NCBI RefSeq assembly: GCF_009730915.1
Contig: NC_052484.1
Location: forward strand, 3,128,054 to 3,192,053
Source: Dioscorea cayenensis subsp. rotundata
Taxonomy: Eukaryota > Streptophyta > Magnoliopsida > Dioscoreales > Dioscoreaceae
Reading direction: 5' to 3'
DNA: 64,000 nt
The position numbers and the translations under genes are program-made. Below are positions 11,545 through 33,360 of this stretch, piece by piece. Under the pieces are notes generated by a model. The model did not search any database and had not been told where the DNA came from. It saw nothing but the letters and a program-made list of their open reading frames with translations. The stretch's first letter is position 1. Each line of letters starts with the position of its first letter.

Positions 11545-14500
11545 ATAAAGTGCATTATTTCAATTAGGTATTTTTTTTTAGGGTTTCTTGTATTCCTTTT
11601 TTATAGATTATTTGAAAAAAAAATTTAAATATTTTTTTAGAATTATATACTATTTTTAAATATATGATATATAATATATAGGATAATATTCATTATCATT
11701 TGTTAGTTATAAAATAAATAATTTGAAAGAAAAAAAAAAAGCAAATTGTTAATCAATTTTTGTTCATATTAGATATAGTATTAATAATTAAAAATATCTA
11801 ATTGTATTTTTTTTTTTGCATAATAAATATTTATAGAACCTTTCAAAAGCAAGAGATGTCAACAGTTCTCATCATAGAGAGTTATTTAATCACGGAAGTT
11901 TTCATTGTGTCTATATACAATATTATCTTAAAACCCTCAAACTTATAAAAACCCTGATGCACATTAAGGGAATTTGCTTTTTTATTATTTAATCCTCATT
12001 ATTTATTATTCTCAACAAACAAGTTGCATATTTAAGAAAAGAACGTAAGGATTTTTTTTTTTTTTTTTTTTTTTTTTTCAAAAATCTATTGTACATGATT
12101 AATGATATATGAGTATATATACATAAATTGATACTACACATGAAAATATAATTTTTTTTTTTAAAGAAAACTATAACCTTAACTATGCAATTTTTAAGAG
12201 TATAAATTTGAACACATTCTTGCAACTAGGGCTTCTTTGAGGGTTTTGTCACCTTGAGAATGACACATAACCATATTGAAGATTAGGGTAGAAAATTAGG
12301 GTTTTGTGAAATTAATTTTTCAAGTACTATGATTAGAAGGTCAATTTATGATATTTCTTATTCAATTTAGTTTGTTAGCCGGCTTCATAAACTTTTTTGA
12401 AAGAAAATTATGGTTGTGTTTTCACTGAAAAAAAAGTACTATCAATTAGTTTCACTCAACAAGTTGTCATTTTTGCAATTTTTCCACGTTTTTTATTTTA
12501 TTTAAATAATATTTTATTTGATGTTAGTATGAGAATTATCAAGATGTGGACAAATTATGTCAATGTTACAATTTGCATGATTCTTCTAACATTTGAGAAT
12601 TGTGCCAAATTGTCATCAATTTCAACTTGATGAGTCATTGTTTGCATAATTCTTCAAAACATTCTATTTTTATTTAAATAACTCATCCGATGTTGATATG
12701 AGTTAATTTAGACTATTATGAAGTAAATAAATGGCTCATGATAGCATGTCATTTTGTTTAACTCAATAAGTTAGCATTCATGTAATCTTTTACCTTATTT
12801 TATTTTACATAAATACATTTAATTCAGGGGCATGTTTGATTACTTGTAGGTAACTGTAATGTAAGTAGTTTTACATCTCACCATTTTTACAGCATTTCAA
12901 CTTACATCAAAATTTGATTTAAATTGAAATGCAGTAAAGTAAATGATATTCACTCACCATCATATCATCTCATATCTTTAAACTAACATCAAACCAAACA
13001 AATAAAAAATAAATGCATCATTTTCAATTATAGCAAATTAAACAACAGTGATGTAAGCTGAAATACAATATTTTTACTCACTGTAATGTCATTTATATAT
13101 AATTTTACTTAATGATTTGGATTACTATATAGTAAATGACACTTTGTGCAACTTAATAAGTGCCATTTGCACAATTCTTCTAAACATTATATTTTATTTA
13201 AATAATATTTAATTTGACATCTATATATATATATATATGGGTAGTAAATAGAACACATGCCAAACTTCATCTCATATTTATATGATACGTGTTATAATTT
13301 GGACTAATGAATAATAACTACGTTTCACCAATTTATATATATATTCACGAAAGATGAACATGATATTGTAATTTAATCATGTCAAAGAACTAAATGCAAA
13401 CACATCATAAATATTATTTATGTTATGGATCATATCTCATATTCACATGATAAACTATCAATAAAAATATTTTTATATACACAATCTATTTATGTCATAG
13501 GACACGTTCTCTCAGGATGTTTATATTTTTAAAGTTAAGAACCTATGCGGCCAACGTATTTAATATATATAAAATTATATATAAAGAATACGTCAATTGG
13601 TTCGCAATTGAGCACAATAATAACTATGAAGAAAGACAGATACATGTGTGGGTTAATTAGGTTTGATTTGGACACCCACTGTAGCAGGGGTGGACTGTAG
13701 GTGGTATTACTATAGCAATCTTCTAGATGCCACTACAGTAAATACTCACTGTAGCAACCAGTCATATTTTACAGTAACAGTCGCTAACACTGTTACTATT
13801 TCACTTACCAGTATATTTTGGACTGTTGGATTGAATCAATCTTAATCGTCCATTGAAATTCGGAATGTGATCTATAAATTATTACCCCACTTGTATATTT
13901 TGTAAGATATAGAAAAAGAAGTAGAAGATAGTAAAGAAAAGAGAATATATTTTATATATTCCGGCTCGTTTTTGAACCTCTTTATATTTATAATATATTC
14001 ATTAAAATTTATATATATGTATATGTTTATATTAGTTACTTATACAATATAATTATAATTATAAGGTCTCTAAGCGAATATTAAATACATAAAAAACCAT
14101 AAAATATTCTTAAATTAGAGCCTAGATGTGAGCCTACATCAACCCACGCTATCATAGTATCATTTCTTTAAAGAAACAAGTTTCTTTATGTGACCTTAAT
14201 AAGTTATATGAGTTTTGATCTTTGACTTCAATACCCCAGTGCTGACATATAACCAAGACATCTTGAGTCTTAGACAATATATATATATATATATATATAT
14301 ATTGATTTGAAAAATAATTTTATGTATTAATAATAACCCCAAGGATTATGTTCAATTAATAATTAATTTAAAATTTTAAAATTTTATGGTGCATAGAGTG
14401 AATATTTCTCATTCCCAATTATACCTAATCTTTATTTTTATTCTCCTTTTATTTAATTTTCAGGAGTTAGTTTACCAAACAATTAATTTGATTATTATTC

Positions 14501-14784
14501 TAAAATACTTAGATATAAAAAAAATAAAACAAACAAAACCAACATTCACCAAACTTAGGAGATTCCATTTTTTTTTTTTTTATTTACAAATGGGGATAAG
14601 CATCACTCTATAAAGCGTGTCAAAAGAATAGACAAGTACTGTGATGCATTAGTTATAGTGGTTCAACGATTCCTTAGAGATTTATCATGTGGGTCAAACT
14701 AACACATGGAACAATTAGAGTCTATTATGTGGACCCGATGAATAATAGATGAATAGTACCGATATAATATTTCTACAGTATAAC
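11045..14784. other. Intergenic AT-rich spacer between CYP86B1 and the hAT element
   Basis: Holds the CYP86B1 promoter at its left end (minus-strand gene starting at 11044). No gene is supported. Contents: (AT)n at 11515-11540 and 14277-14302, a poly-T run at 12052-12079, and a diverged repeat at about 12440-13220 whose units share TCATTTTG, CAATTCTT and TATTTAAATAATATTT phrases. A patch at 13675-13830 has several CTGTAGCA/ACAGTA motifs; the same octamer occurs at 59479 and 59500. Confidence 0.5.
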
Positions 14785-14792
14785 TTCCATAG

Positions 14793-15838
14793 TAGAGGTG
14801 CAAGATGGCCCGGCACGGCCCGGGCATGGTGCGGCCCAGATTGCAATCGTGCTGGGCCGGCACGGCCCACCGTATAAGGGGGTCGGCCCGAGCCGATTGA
14901 GTTTGGGTCGTCTTGGGCCCGGCCGACCCTGTTTTTTATAATTAATTTAAAATATAAAATTTGTAAATTCTTTAAAAATATTGTAAAAATTGTAAAAAAA
15001 AATACTAAAAATTAAGGAATTTTTTTAAAAAAAAAATCTAAATATCATAAAATATATCTTGATTGTAAAAAATATACAACACATAAAAGACTATAGAAAA
15101 ATAATTAAAAAATATGCAAAAAATTTAAATTTACATGAATAGAAAATTACATAGAAAAAATAGAGATAAATCAAAAATAAATTACAAATAGATATAGGAA
15201 AAAAATTGTCATTTATTTAAAAACTATGAAAACAACTTAGAAAATTTCAAACTTCGAAACAAAAATTCGAATTGATGAATTGATGAAAAGGTGGGGGAAT
15301 TGCCGGATTGATGAAACACTTGAGCCGGATTTGACAAATTTCAAATCTTGAACTTGAAGAGATTGAGAACTAAGAGAGCTTGGAGTCTTCAATGCTTGAG
15401 AGATTAGAACAAGAATGTGTAATTTGGTGTAGAGAAATATGTAAGTGTTTGAGGGTATTTATAGCTTTTTAAAATTTTTCTAATTCCCAAAATACCCTTG
15501 TAAACTAGCCGTTTATTGTTGTTAAAAAGGGTAAAAGTAATTATATTTCAAAGTCTAAAATAGCCTTAAAAACTAGCCGTTTTATAGTTGTTAGAGGGGC
15601 TATAAATGTCATTTTTTTGTATTTAAATAGTTGGAGAAACAAATAATAAAAAAAAATTGGTGGGCCGTGCCGGGCCGGCCCGCAACAGCTAGTGGCGGGC
15701 CGTGCTGGGCTGGCCCGCGTGCTTGGGCCAACCCAGCCCAGGCGGGACGCGGGCCGTGCCGGTCCGCGGGCCACCAACCTGTGGCCTGGCACTGTAGCTG
15801 TCCGTGCCAGGCCAGGCACGGCCCAGTTTGCAACTCTA
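14793..15838. mobile_element. Non-autonomous hAT transposon (1046 bp)
   Basis: The ends are TAGAGGTGCAAGATGG on the left and, inverted on the right, TAGAGTTGCAAACTGG. Flanking 8-bp target copies are TTCCATAG (14785-14792) and TTCCATAA (15839-15846), 7 of 8 matching. Both termini are rich in GGCACGGCCC words and the centre is AT-rich, as in plant hAT elements. A minus-strand TATA box lies at 15456-15463 (complement of TATTTATA), where an autonomous relative would have its transposase promoter, but no transposase is present. The long frames on both strands of the GC-rich right end are composition artefacts. It lies 108 bp past the stop codon of the SCPL gene and may sit in or beside its 3' UTR. 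Confidence 0.88.
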
Positions 15839-15946
15839 TTCCATAAGGATTCACTCACCAAACTTCGAAAATTCCAAAGTCTTTTAAAAACATAGTCAGC
15901 AATTAAATCCATATTTTTCAAAAATACAAAAATAAGAAAAAACCTA

Positions 15947-25563
<9,617 letters not shown>

Positions 25564-27954
25564 TTCGGATCCTTCTCTCTTTCTCGCCCGTTTAGGTTTG
25601 CTGTGAATGAGGGAGAGTGAAGGGGGGTTTATATAGAGAAAAAGATATCAAAAAAAAAAGGAAAATTGCAGGTATACCCCCGGGAAAACACTAAATTGTG
25701 GTCATAGCTTCTCTAAATACATAATTGTAGGTAAAGCCTTTTTTTTTTTTAATTCATTTAAGTCCCGACTAAATTAGAAAAAAAAATGTACTTTTAGTAT
25801 TCCAGAATGATTTTTACAGTTGATATATATGTTACTGAAAATAATAGTAGTAATAGGTCACCAGTTGTGAATGTTGATTTACAATGTGAATCCCATGTCA
25901 TTGGGTGAAGGTGTATGAGATGACTGAGGACTGAGGCGTGCAGGAGCACTGTCCTTAAGAACAATTTCGCCTCCTTTTTGCAGTGCGACAGGAACACGGA
26001 TGGCGTTGTTCTCCAGGATTCAACAGTCAAGTTCTTTGTTCGCGCACCAGACATACGAGTGCTCAGATTTTTGAATCTGGGTTTTAATAGGGAAGAACAG
26101 CCGGTGAAGAGGCACGGCAACGGCCGGTTCTCGTATGGCGTGACTGCACCCAATAAATCTGGTGCATTCGTGTCCGCACCATGCGCCTACGTGAGTTCAG
26201 AATTTCTAAGCTAATTTCCGAATCCAAACCCTGAAATTTGCACCCCCCTGCGCCTGCGTGTAAGAGAGCATAACCACTAAAGCAAGGTTAAAGGATAATG
26301 AATAGTACTATATATAAAGTGGATGAATTCCTTGTAGCTAGGCAATGTGGTACCAAACCTTTAGTAGGAATGTTTTGAAACAATATGGGCTTAAAGAATA
26401 TGGGCCCTCTAACAATATACACAATTGTAAAAATAGTATTTATTTAAATATTTTAATTTTTTTTTTTGTTTTCATACCTCTATGATAAAAGATTCACTAA
26501 AATATTTTTTTTTTGACAAAGTAAACTATTTTTTCTTCTCTTCATTCATATTAAGAAATTAAAAAAAAATAAAACATTAATATATATTTTTCTAAAATTT
26601 ATAAATTAATTTTTGACCATAACAGAATACAGGTAACAAAAAAATGTTTTATAATAATATATAATTAAAGGTATTTATAGAAGATTATACTTTTAGTATA
26701 ATATTATGATTTTATCAATTTATACTAGTGAAATATAAGGGTCATTTGCTTTCATACCCCTGTAAAAAATGATATTTTCTTGAATACATTCACAAATTAT
26801 TTTTATTTGTTTTTACACCCTCTAATAAAAAATTAATTAAAATATTTTTGAAAAAGTTATACACTTTTTTTCTTTTCACTTCAAATATTAAAAAATTTAT
26901 TATTATTTTTTAAAATTCAAAGATCAATATACATTATATAATCAATGTCACATTAACTTTTGGCATAATCATTTGCAGCTTATGATTTGGTTTTAAATAT
27001 TTAATTATTTTTTATGTCACTTCAACTTTGTTGTTTGCTGTAATTAGGGGGGTTTGAATGTAAAGTTTTGATCCTTCAGGCAATGGTTGCTAAATAGGGA
27101 AATATATGCAAATAATAAAGACTAAAGAGCAATTGGTAGTGATTCTGGTGAACCATATCACAGTGCATTAAATATGTGTCTATTTATCATTTGCTGTTCA
27201 AGTCTCATGCTTCCAATTTGCACTACAACAAGACCCCACTTGCACTTAATAAAGTTCTTTCTTTTTCTGTTCTTCTTTTAGAAATTTTTCTTTCTTTTTC
27301 TTTTTCTTCTTTCAGAAATTTACTTATGAAAAATTGATGCAAAATAATTATAATTAAGTCTTTGAAGGGATCAAATTGCAAAACTGTAATTATATGTTTA
27401 ATTATGGTTTATTGGAGGGACTAAATTATAAATTTAAATTTTTTATTTTATTAAAATATAAAATTAAAATAGATATACTGATACAAACAATGTATAAGAG
27501 ATGCATTAACAATTTACACACACATTATCAAAACAGTCACAATCTCCACTAACTTGGTAGATAAAAGAACAACAAAAAAAAACATAAAGTATAAACATTT
27601 TGTTCAATAAAATTTATCAACCACAACTTTGTTAAAACATATATAATAACATAGTGTAACATGATGGAAGAGGTACAAACCAAAAACAGTGATCATCCAC
27701 TGAGAGTGAAAATAGACAAGTAAAAAAAAATATCAGAGAGAAGAGATCCTTAACAATACAAGGAGACTGTAGGGTAGCCAAACGGGCTATTCCCTAAGTA
27801 GACAGAAGGAAAACAGGTAAATGCCTAAGTTTGATATCGGATCACACATATAAGATTGCAAGAATTCAAAACTATACTCAATATTACTAATCGAATCCTC
27901 AAACTTAATGAATTAGTTGACGTCTAGGTTAGATGTTAAGTCACTAGGATTACA
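25564..27954. other. Spacer upstream of SCPL, no gene recognised
   Basis: Holds the SCPL promoter; a TATATAGAG motif on the plus strand at about 25631 reads TATATA on the minus strand, 70 bp upstream of the ATG. A GC-richer patch at 25960-26215 has open frames on both strands but no recognisable protein. 26380-26900 contains two diverged copies of a TTTTCATACC(T/C)CT...AAAATATTTTT segment. A diverged unit at about 27780-27950 resembles the sequence just right of the copia element (30080-30240). Confidence 0.45.
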
Positions 27955-27959
27955 CATAT

Positions 27960-28144
27960 TGATAACTTAAAAGAAGAGATGAAAAAAACTGCACACTTTA
28001 TTCATAATCATTAAAGCCTTTATAAAGACAAAATTCTAGAAAGATAATCTCTACTAATTTGAGTTTTAATCAACACACAACTAACTTAAATATTTAAATC
28101 AAAGATATCCTAACCAAACTAAAATAAACATCATTATCTTAACA
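27960..28144 (-). repeat. 3' LTR of the copia element
   Basis: 185 bp, bounded by TG and CA on the coding strand; differs from the other LTR by A/G changes at two sites (CATTAAAG versus CATTGAAG, AAAGACAA versus AAAGGCAA). Confidence 0.95.
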
Positions 28145-28182
28145 CCCTCCCTTAAACTTATGTTTATCTCATAAGTTTAAAG

Positions 28183-29825
28183 TTATCTCTCTTGCATGAA
28201 TGCTTTCATACTCGATACACCGATCAATACCCTGAGCTTGTGAAAAGTAGCTATTTTGAGAGGCTTTGTAAATAAATCAGCAATCTGATCTTTGCTTCTG
28301 CAGTATATGAGATCAATAATTTTATCCTTTGTAAGATCTCGCAAGAAATGATATCTTACGTCAATATGTTTGCTTCTTCCATGAAAAACTGAATTCTTAG
28401 ATAGCTTGATAGTTGAACTGTTATCGCAATATATTGGAGTCGAACCTTCTTGCTTTAATTGAAGTTCTTCAAGAATATTTCTTAACCACACTGCTTGAGA
28501 GGCACATGTTGTTGCTGCTACAAATTCAGCCTCAGTTGTGGAAAGAGTAACAATATGTTGCTTCTTTGATGACCATGAGATAGCTCCAAAACCCATGATA
28601 AATACATAACCAGATGCGCTTTTCCGATCATCTAAATCTCATGCATAATTAGTATATGTAAATCTAATCAAATCTGACATCTCTCCTTTCTTGTTTAATT
28701 TTGTTTTGTATGCCCACTTTAAAACAATTGTTTTTTGCCCTTTGGGAAGTTCAGTCAATTTCCATGTTTTATTTTTTTCAATGGATGCAATTTCATTATC
28801 TATAGCTTTTTTCCACTTTGAATGTTGGATAGCTTCTTCAAAAGATAAAGGATCACAATCTGAAAATAAAGCAAAGTGAGTAGCAAGGTCTTCAAATTGG
28901 TTGAAATCTGTTACTTCATAATCTGCCATCCAAGCCGGCCTTTTTCGGACACGAGTAATAGGGGATTTAGTTGATGTTTCTGTTGCTGTTTGTGAAAGTT
29001 TATTAGTAATTGAGGCTTCATTAGTTGAAATTTCTTGATGTTGGTATTGCTCTCCTTCTTCTTCGGCTTCATCACTAATTATAATTGAAGTAGGCTGCTG
29101 CTCACTCCAATTCCAAGTGCTCTCCTCAACAAAAATAACATCCCTACTCACCACAATTTTCTTTGTTAATGGATCATACAATTTAAAAGCTTTGGATATT
29201 TCACTAATCCCAAGAAAAACACACTTTTGCCCTTTATCATCAAGCTTCTTTCTTTTCTCATATGGAATATGTGCATATGCAATGCAACCAAAAATTCTGA
29301 AGTGATCTATTGTTGGTCTTCTTCCACTCCATGCTTCCTCTGGTGTTTTGTTTTGAACAAAGAAAAGTAGGACTTCTATTCAAGATATGAATGCTCCAAT
29401 TCATCGCTTCCGCCAAAAATTCTTCGAATTCGTCCCTTTGTTAACAAGGTTCGCACCATATTGAGGATGGTTCGATTTTTTTCTTTCTCGATACGACGAT
29501 TCCGTTGTGGGGAATAGGAAGCTGTGAGCTCTCTTCGGATGCCATGATAATTACAAAAACTTTCAAAGTCTTTCGAGCAGTACTCTCCTCCACGATCAGT
29601 GCGAATTGTTTTAATAGGCTTCCCGGAGTCTTTCAACTTTGATGCCTCAAGTTCCTTCCTCTGTGCTTCTGTAGGTACTACTCCATCATCCGGTTTTGCC
29701 ACTCCGAATTCAACAATATTCCAATACTCCTTGGATTTTAAGAAATTTTTCATCAACATGCTCCAATGATCGTAGTGACCATCAAAACGTGGAATAGATG
29801 GTTGCACAAAGTTGTCTGCAGACAT
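28183..29825 (-). pseudogene. Remnant copia gag-pol with two large internal deletions
   Basis: In coding order: a gag N-terminus from the ATG at 29825 (SIPRFDGHYDHWSMLMKNFL), about 65 residues, then an abrupt join to the end of the integrase core (TIRTDRGGEYCS, ASYSPQRN). A frameshift follows near 29376. Next come the post-integrase region (about 29330-29100) and the first part of reverse transcriptase (IASIEKNKTWKLTELPKGQK, WAYKTKLN). A second join near 28680, followed by a stop, leads to the RNase H domain (GAISWSSKKQHIVTLSTTEAE, LFTKPLK). Protease, most of integrase and the RT catalytic core are absent. It cannot make a working polyprotein. Confidence 0.9.
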
Positions 29826-29889
29826 TGTGAATTTCTTCACTACAAAAAAAACTCTCCCTTTTGTTGAAAACCTCGGCTCTTGATACCAC

Positions 29890-30074
29890 TGATAACTTAA
29901 AAGAAGAGATGAAAAAAACTGCACACTTTATTCATAATCATTGAAGCCTTTATAAAGGCAAAATTCTAGAAAGATAATCTCTACTAATTTGAGTTTTAAT
30001 CAACACACAACTAACTTAAATATTTAAATCAAAGATATCCTAACCAAACTAAAATAAACATCATTATCTTAACA
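29890..30074 (-). repeat. 5' LTR of the copia element
   Basis: 185 bp, same boundaries as the other LTR. TTTATAAAGG gives a TATA-like box on the coding strand as well (the motif is near-palindromic). Confidence 0.95.
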
Positions 30075-30079
30075 CATAT

Positions 30080-30531
30080 GAAACTGCATGAATTCAATAC
30101 TTCACTTAATACTATTAATTGGATCCTCAAACTTAATCCGTTTCATATTAGCCAAAAGGACTATACCTAAAGTAGATAGAAAGAAAACATGTAAATAAAT
30201 TAGCTAGTCTTTAGGTTAGATATCGTATTGCAACTTTGCATGGTATAAACACATTTTATAAAAATTAAATTTGTAATTAAATATATTTAATACTTAGCTT
30301 TTTAAAAATTATATAAATATTAATAAATATTTATTATCATATAGAAAATACATTTTTTATTTTAAAAATATTTTTCTTTATTAATAAGAGTTTCTTTTAA
30401 TAATTTTAAAATTATAACATTTTGAATTAATAGGAAAAAAATAAATTTGCACTCAAGCAAAAACAAACATTTTTTTTTATATATTAATGACAAAGTTAAG
30501 TATAAATTCATAAAAGGCCTCTAGTTTAACA

Positions 30532-30609
<78 letters not shown>

Positions 30610-31334
30610 AAATAAACTGCTGCATCTCTTAATTACATTGTTACTTATACTAATTGAATTAATAAAAAAAATTATCATGTTTAACCATTCATTTTTTATA
30701 TTTAAAAAAACGAAAAATTTAAATTTACTTGTAAATTTGAGAAAAAGAAGACTTGATCCATTGTATATCCCTCTAATCCATCACAACTACCCAATTTGTC
30801 TTGTGATCACAAAACAAATGAAGATCTAATCCCAAGACATATCAAAGGCTATGATTAAAAGATCACTTGTTCTAAATTACTCTTTCTTGTCCTTTTTTAT
30901 TTTTCTTATTTTAAAGATTTTTTCACTTTTCATGTAAAACAATTATTTAAAAATTATTTTTTTTAAATTTACCCTTTATATTTATATTTAATGCACTTCT
31001 TCAATTATTAATAAATTATGTTTAGCTATATATTTTATTTAATCATATTTTAGATGAAGATAATCCTGAAAAATTAATATGATTTTTTTATAAATTTTAT
31101 AATACTAATTAACTTTAACCGATTTTCTTAATGCATGTAAATTAATTAAAATGGACAAATTTAAAAACCAAATGAGTAGGACTATACATAAGCATTATCT
31201 TATATTGAGTAAATTATATCTATAACTACAAAAGTTTTGGGTTTATAATACTATGGGCAAAAAAAAAAAAACCATTTCTTCTAACATAAACCCATAAAAC
31301 TTTTTACCGAGTACATGTAAAGCCAAAATGAGTT
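30080..31334. other. AT-rich spacer between copia and MULE
   Basis: No gene. Includes an (AT)n tract at 30534-30606 and a copy (30788-30880) of a sequence that also lies upstream of DIM1 (37124-37210). Confidence 0.5.
30534..30606. repeat. (AT)n microsatellite
   Basis: Pure AT run of about 73 bp. Confidence 0.95.
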
Positions 31335-31343
31335 ATTTAAAAT

Positions 31344-31632
31344 GAGTAATGCTACTCTCACAGAATTTATTGCCCGAATTTGCTTCTCGATCGACGTGGA
31401 CAACCACGTGTCTCACCCACCCACCCACTTATTCTCTCTCTTTTACCCACTTATTTTATTCTCTCACCCACTGATTCTCTCTACTTAAAAAAATTAAAAG
31501 CATTGTCAGGACACTCACGGGCTGAAATTTCTCTCTCCTAACAACCCACTTATTCTCTCTCTTGAAATTATAATTTTACTCTCTCACAGGGCTGAAACTC
31601 AACTCTCCATTGCTCCTCTCCATCACTATCTA
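31344..31632 (+). repeat. Left terminal inverted repeat of the FAR1-type MULE
   Basis: About 289 bp; contains a GACGTGGACAACCACGTGTC segment and repeated CCCACTTATTCTCTC words. Confidence 0.93.
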
Positions 31633-32589
31633 AAGTTATTTCAAGAAAGAGAAGAGAAAGCTTTTGAATTGAAAGCCATCATCTCACCGGAGAAGAAGCT
31701 CAACGGAGAAAAAAGGGCCGTGACAAGAAGGGCCTCAACGGAGAAAAAAGGGCAGCCGAAGAGAACCATCATCATCACCTTGCCAGCCTGATCCGATGAG
31801 CACTTCTTTGCACACAAACATCTCCAGAAGACCAGCAATGCATTTTGTTTTTGTTTTTATTTTTTTATTATTTTTATTTTTTAAATTTTTATTTACATGT
31901 ATGTGATATGATCCATTATATATGTGAAAGTGGTGCTTTTAATTGGAAATACATCTATGTTGTTAATCTTTTTATTCCAAAGGCCAATGATAATCCACAC
32001 TCAATATCAAGAATTGGTGATATAACCTGAATCCTTATTAAATTTAGTTGGGGTTTAATGGGGTTTAATGGGGTTATATGGATGATAATCTGTATAACTT
32101 AACTTAGATGGGGTTTAATGCATACATAATATTTACTTGTAAATGGGGTTATATGAATGGTGAGTGATTGTATTTGGGTTTGAGGGAAAGCAACAACTAC
32201 CCATAAATCCTTGTTAAATTTAGTTGGCCATCATTCCATTGATTTGCTTCACATCTGAAGAAATACTTCTTTGATTATTTACCCCTACTAATACAGTCCT
32301 TGAGTGTCTAAATCACGTTTCACATCTTTCTCTATCATTTTTCACATCTTTTCAATAATTAATTAGAAGTGCAAACCATAGATCTAGTTTTCCACATTGA
32401 AACAAATGCAAGGAGCATTAGCAACCATAGCTGAGATCAAAGTAACATTTTGAGTTCAATGGAGTAAAACCGATCTAGCAGCTAATCAATATCCATTCTT
32501 AAATTAGTCTAGATCACAGAATGTACAAAGTCTAACATAAAAAAATTCAACAGAATCCACATAAATCAAATGCCAATTTCACCTACAAA

Positions 32590-32697
32590 TTCACATCATG
32601 TTCACCTGCATTCACATCATGTTCACTTGCAAAATTCACATCATGTTCACCTGCATTCACATCATGTTCACTTGCAAAATTCACATCATGTTCACCT
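32590..32697. repeat. Short tandem repeat inside the MULE
   Basis: Five copies of TTCACATCATGTTCAC(C/T)TGCA, alternating 21- and 25-bp spacing. Confidence 0.9.
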
Positions 32698-33360
32698 ATA
32701 TAACAGTCTTAACCATTTAATACATAAATCTATGGCATGATGTTAATTCAATCCCACAAGGAGAAAAATTCATACACACAACAAACTGCTAGAACAATTT
32801 GATAGAGAACATAGGCCAAAAATAGAGAACATAAGACTCAAGCATTGAAGAACACATCACAAACTGCAGTACAGATACACTTGATGCTGGACATAGGCCA
32901 AAAAAACAAATGCTAGAACAATTTGATTTCCATTTATCCACCATATTAGCAAACCAATGCCCTGTATCACAAAAATAACATCTTCATTAACACTCCAACA
33001 AAAAAAGAACACACCAATAAGAAAAGGATAGTTATAACTTACACTAACCAATCCATTCCTACTGCACAATATAGAAGCCCTGCCATTCTTACTGTTGAAG
33101 TTTTTGTAATTGCATCACCTTAAACACCAATCAATATAAGAAGACAATATCCATAATATATGTGAATTTTGTTTACCTGTGAAGAAGCATCAAAGCTATG
33201 TTTCTGTGAATTGAAGCTATCAACCGACATAGTCACTACATCTACATGAGAATTCGAATTCACCTAAAAAGAAAAAATATATATAATTCAATATATTAAA
33301 AACATTGTATGCAATATCAAGATAATTATAAATTAAATAACTTAAGATTACCACACTTCC

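Larger units (their letters stand above)
27960..30074 (-). mobile_element. Internally deleted Ty1/copia retrotransposon with intact LTRs
   Basis: Two 185-bp LTRs (27960-28144 and 29890-30074) begin TGTTAAG and end TTATCA on the coding strand, and differ at only two positions. The 5-bp target duplication CATAT lies at 27955-27959 and 30075-30079. Just inside the 5' LTR (29889 downward, minus strand) is a primer-binding site TGGTATCAAGAGCC, like the initiator-Met tRNA type with one extra base. Just before the 3' LTR (28145-28153) is a polypurine tract AGGGAGGG. The inner region keeps only pieces of gag, integrase, RT and RNase H, so it depends on enzymes from other copies. At 2115 bp it is less than half a normal copia element. 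Confidence 0.95.

Noticed and set aside
12826..13140. Possible MITE starting GGGGCATGTTTGATTACTTG
   Set aside because: The similar right-hand words are in direct, not inverted, orientation and no target duplication was found.
25794..26214. Overlapping frames of 78 and 119 codons in a GC-richer patch upstream of SCPL
   Set aside because: Both strands are open over the same bases and neither resembles a known protein or has splice-site support.
32590..32697. CRISPR-like regular repeats
   Set aside because: Spacing of 21-25 bp without unique spacers inside a plant transposon; simple tandem repeats.
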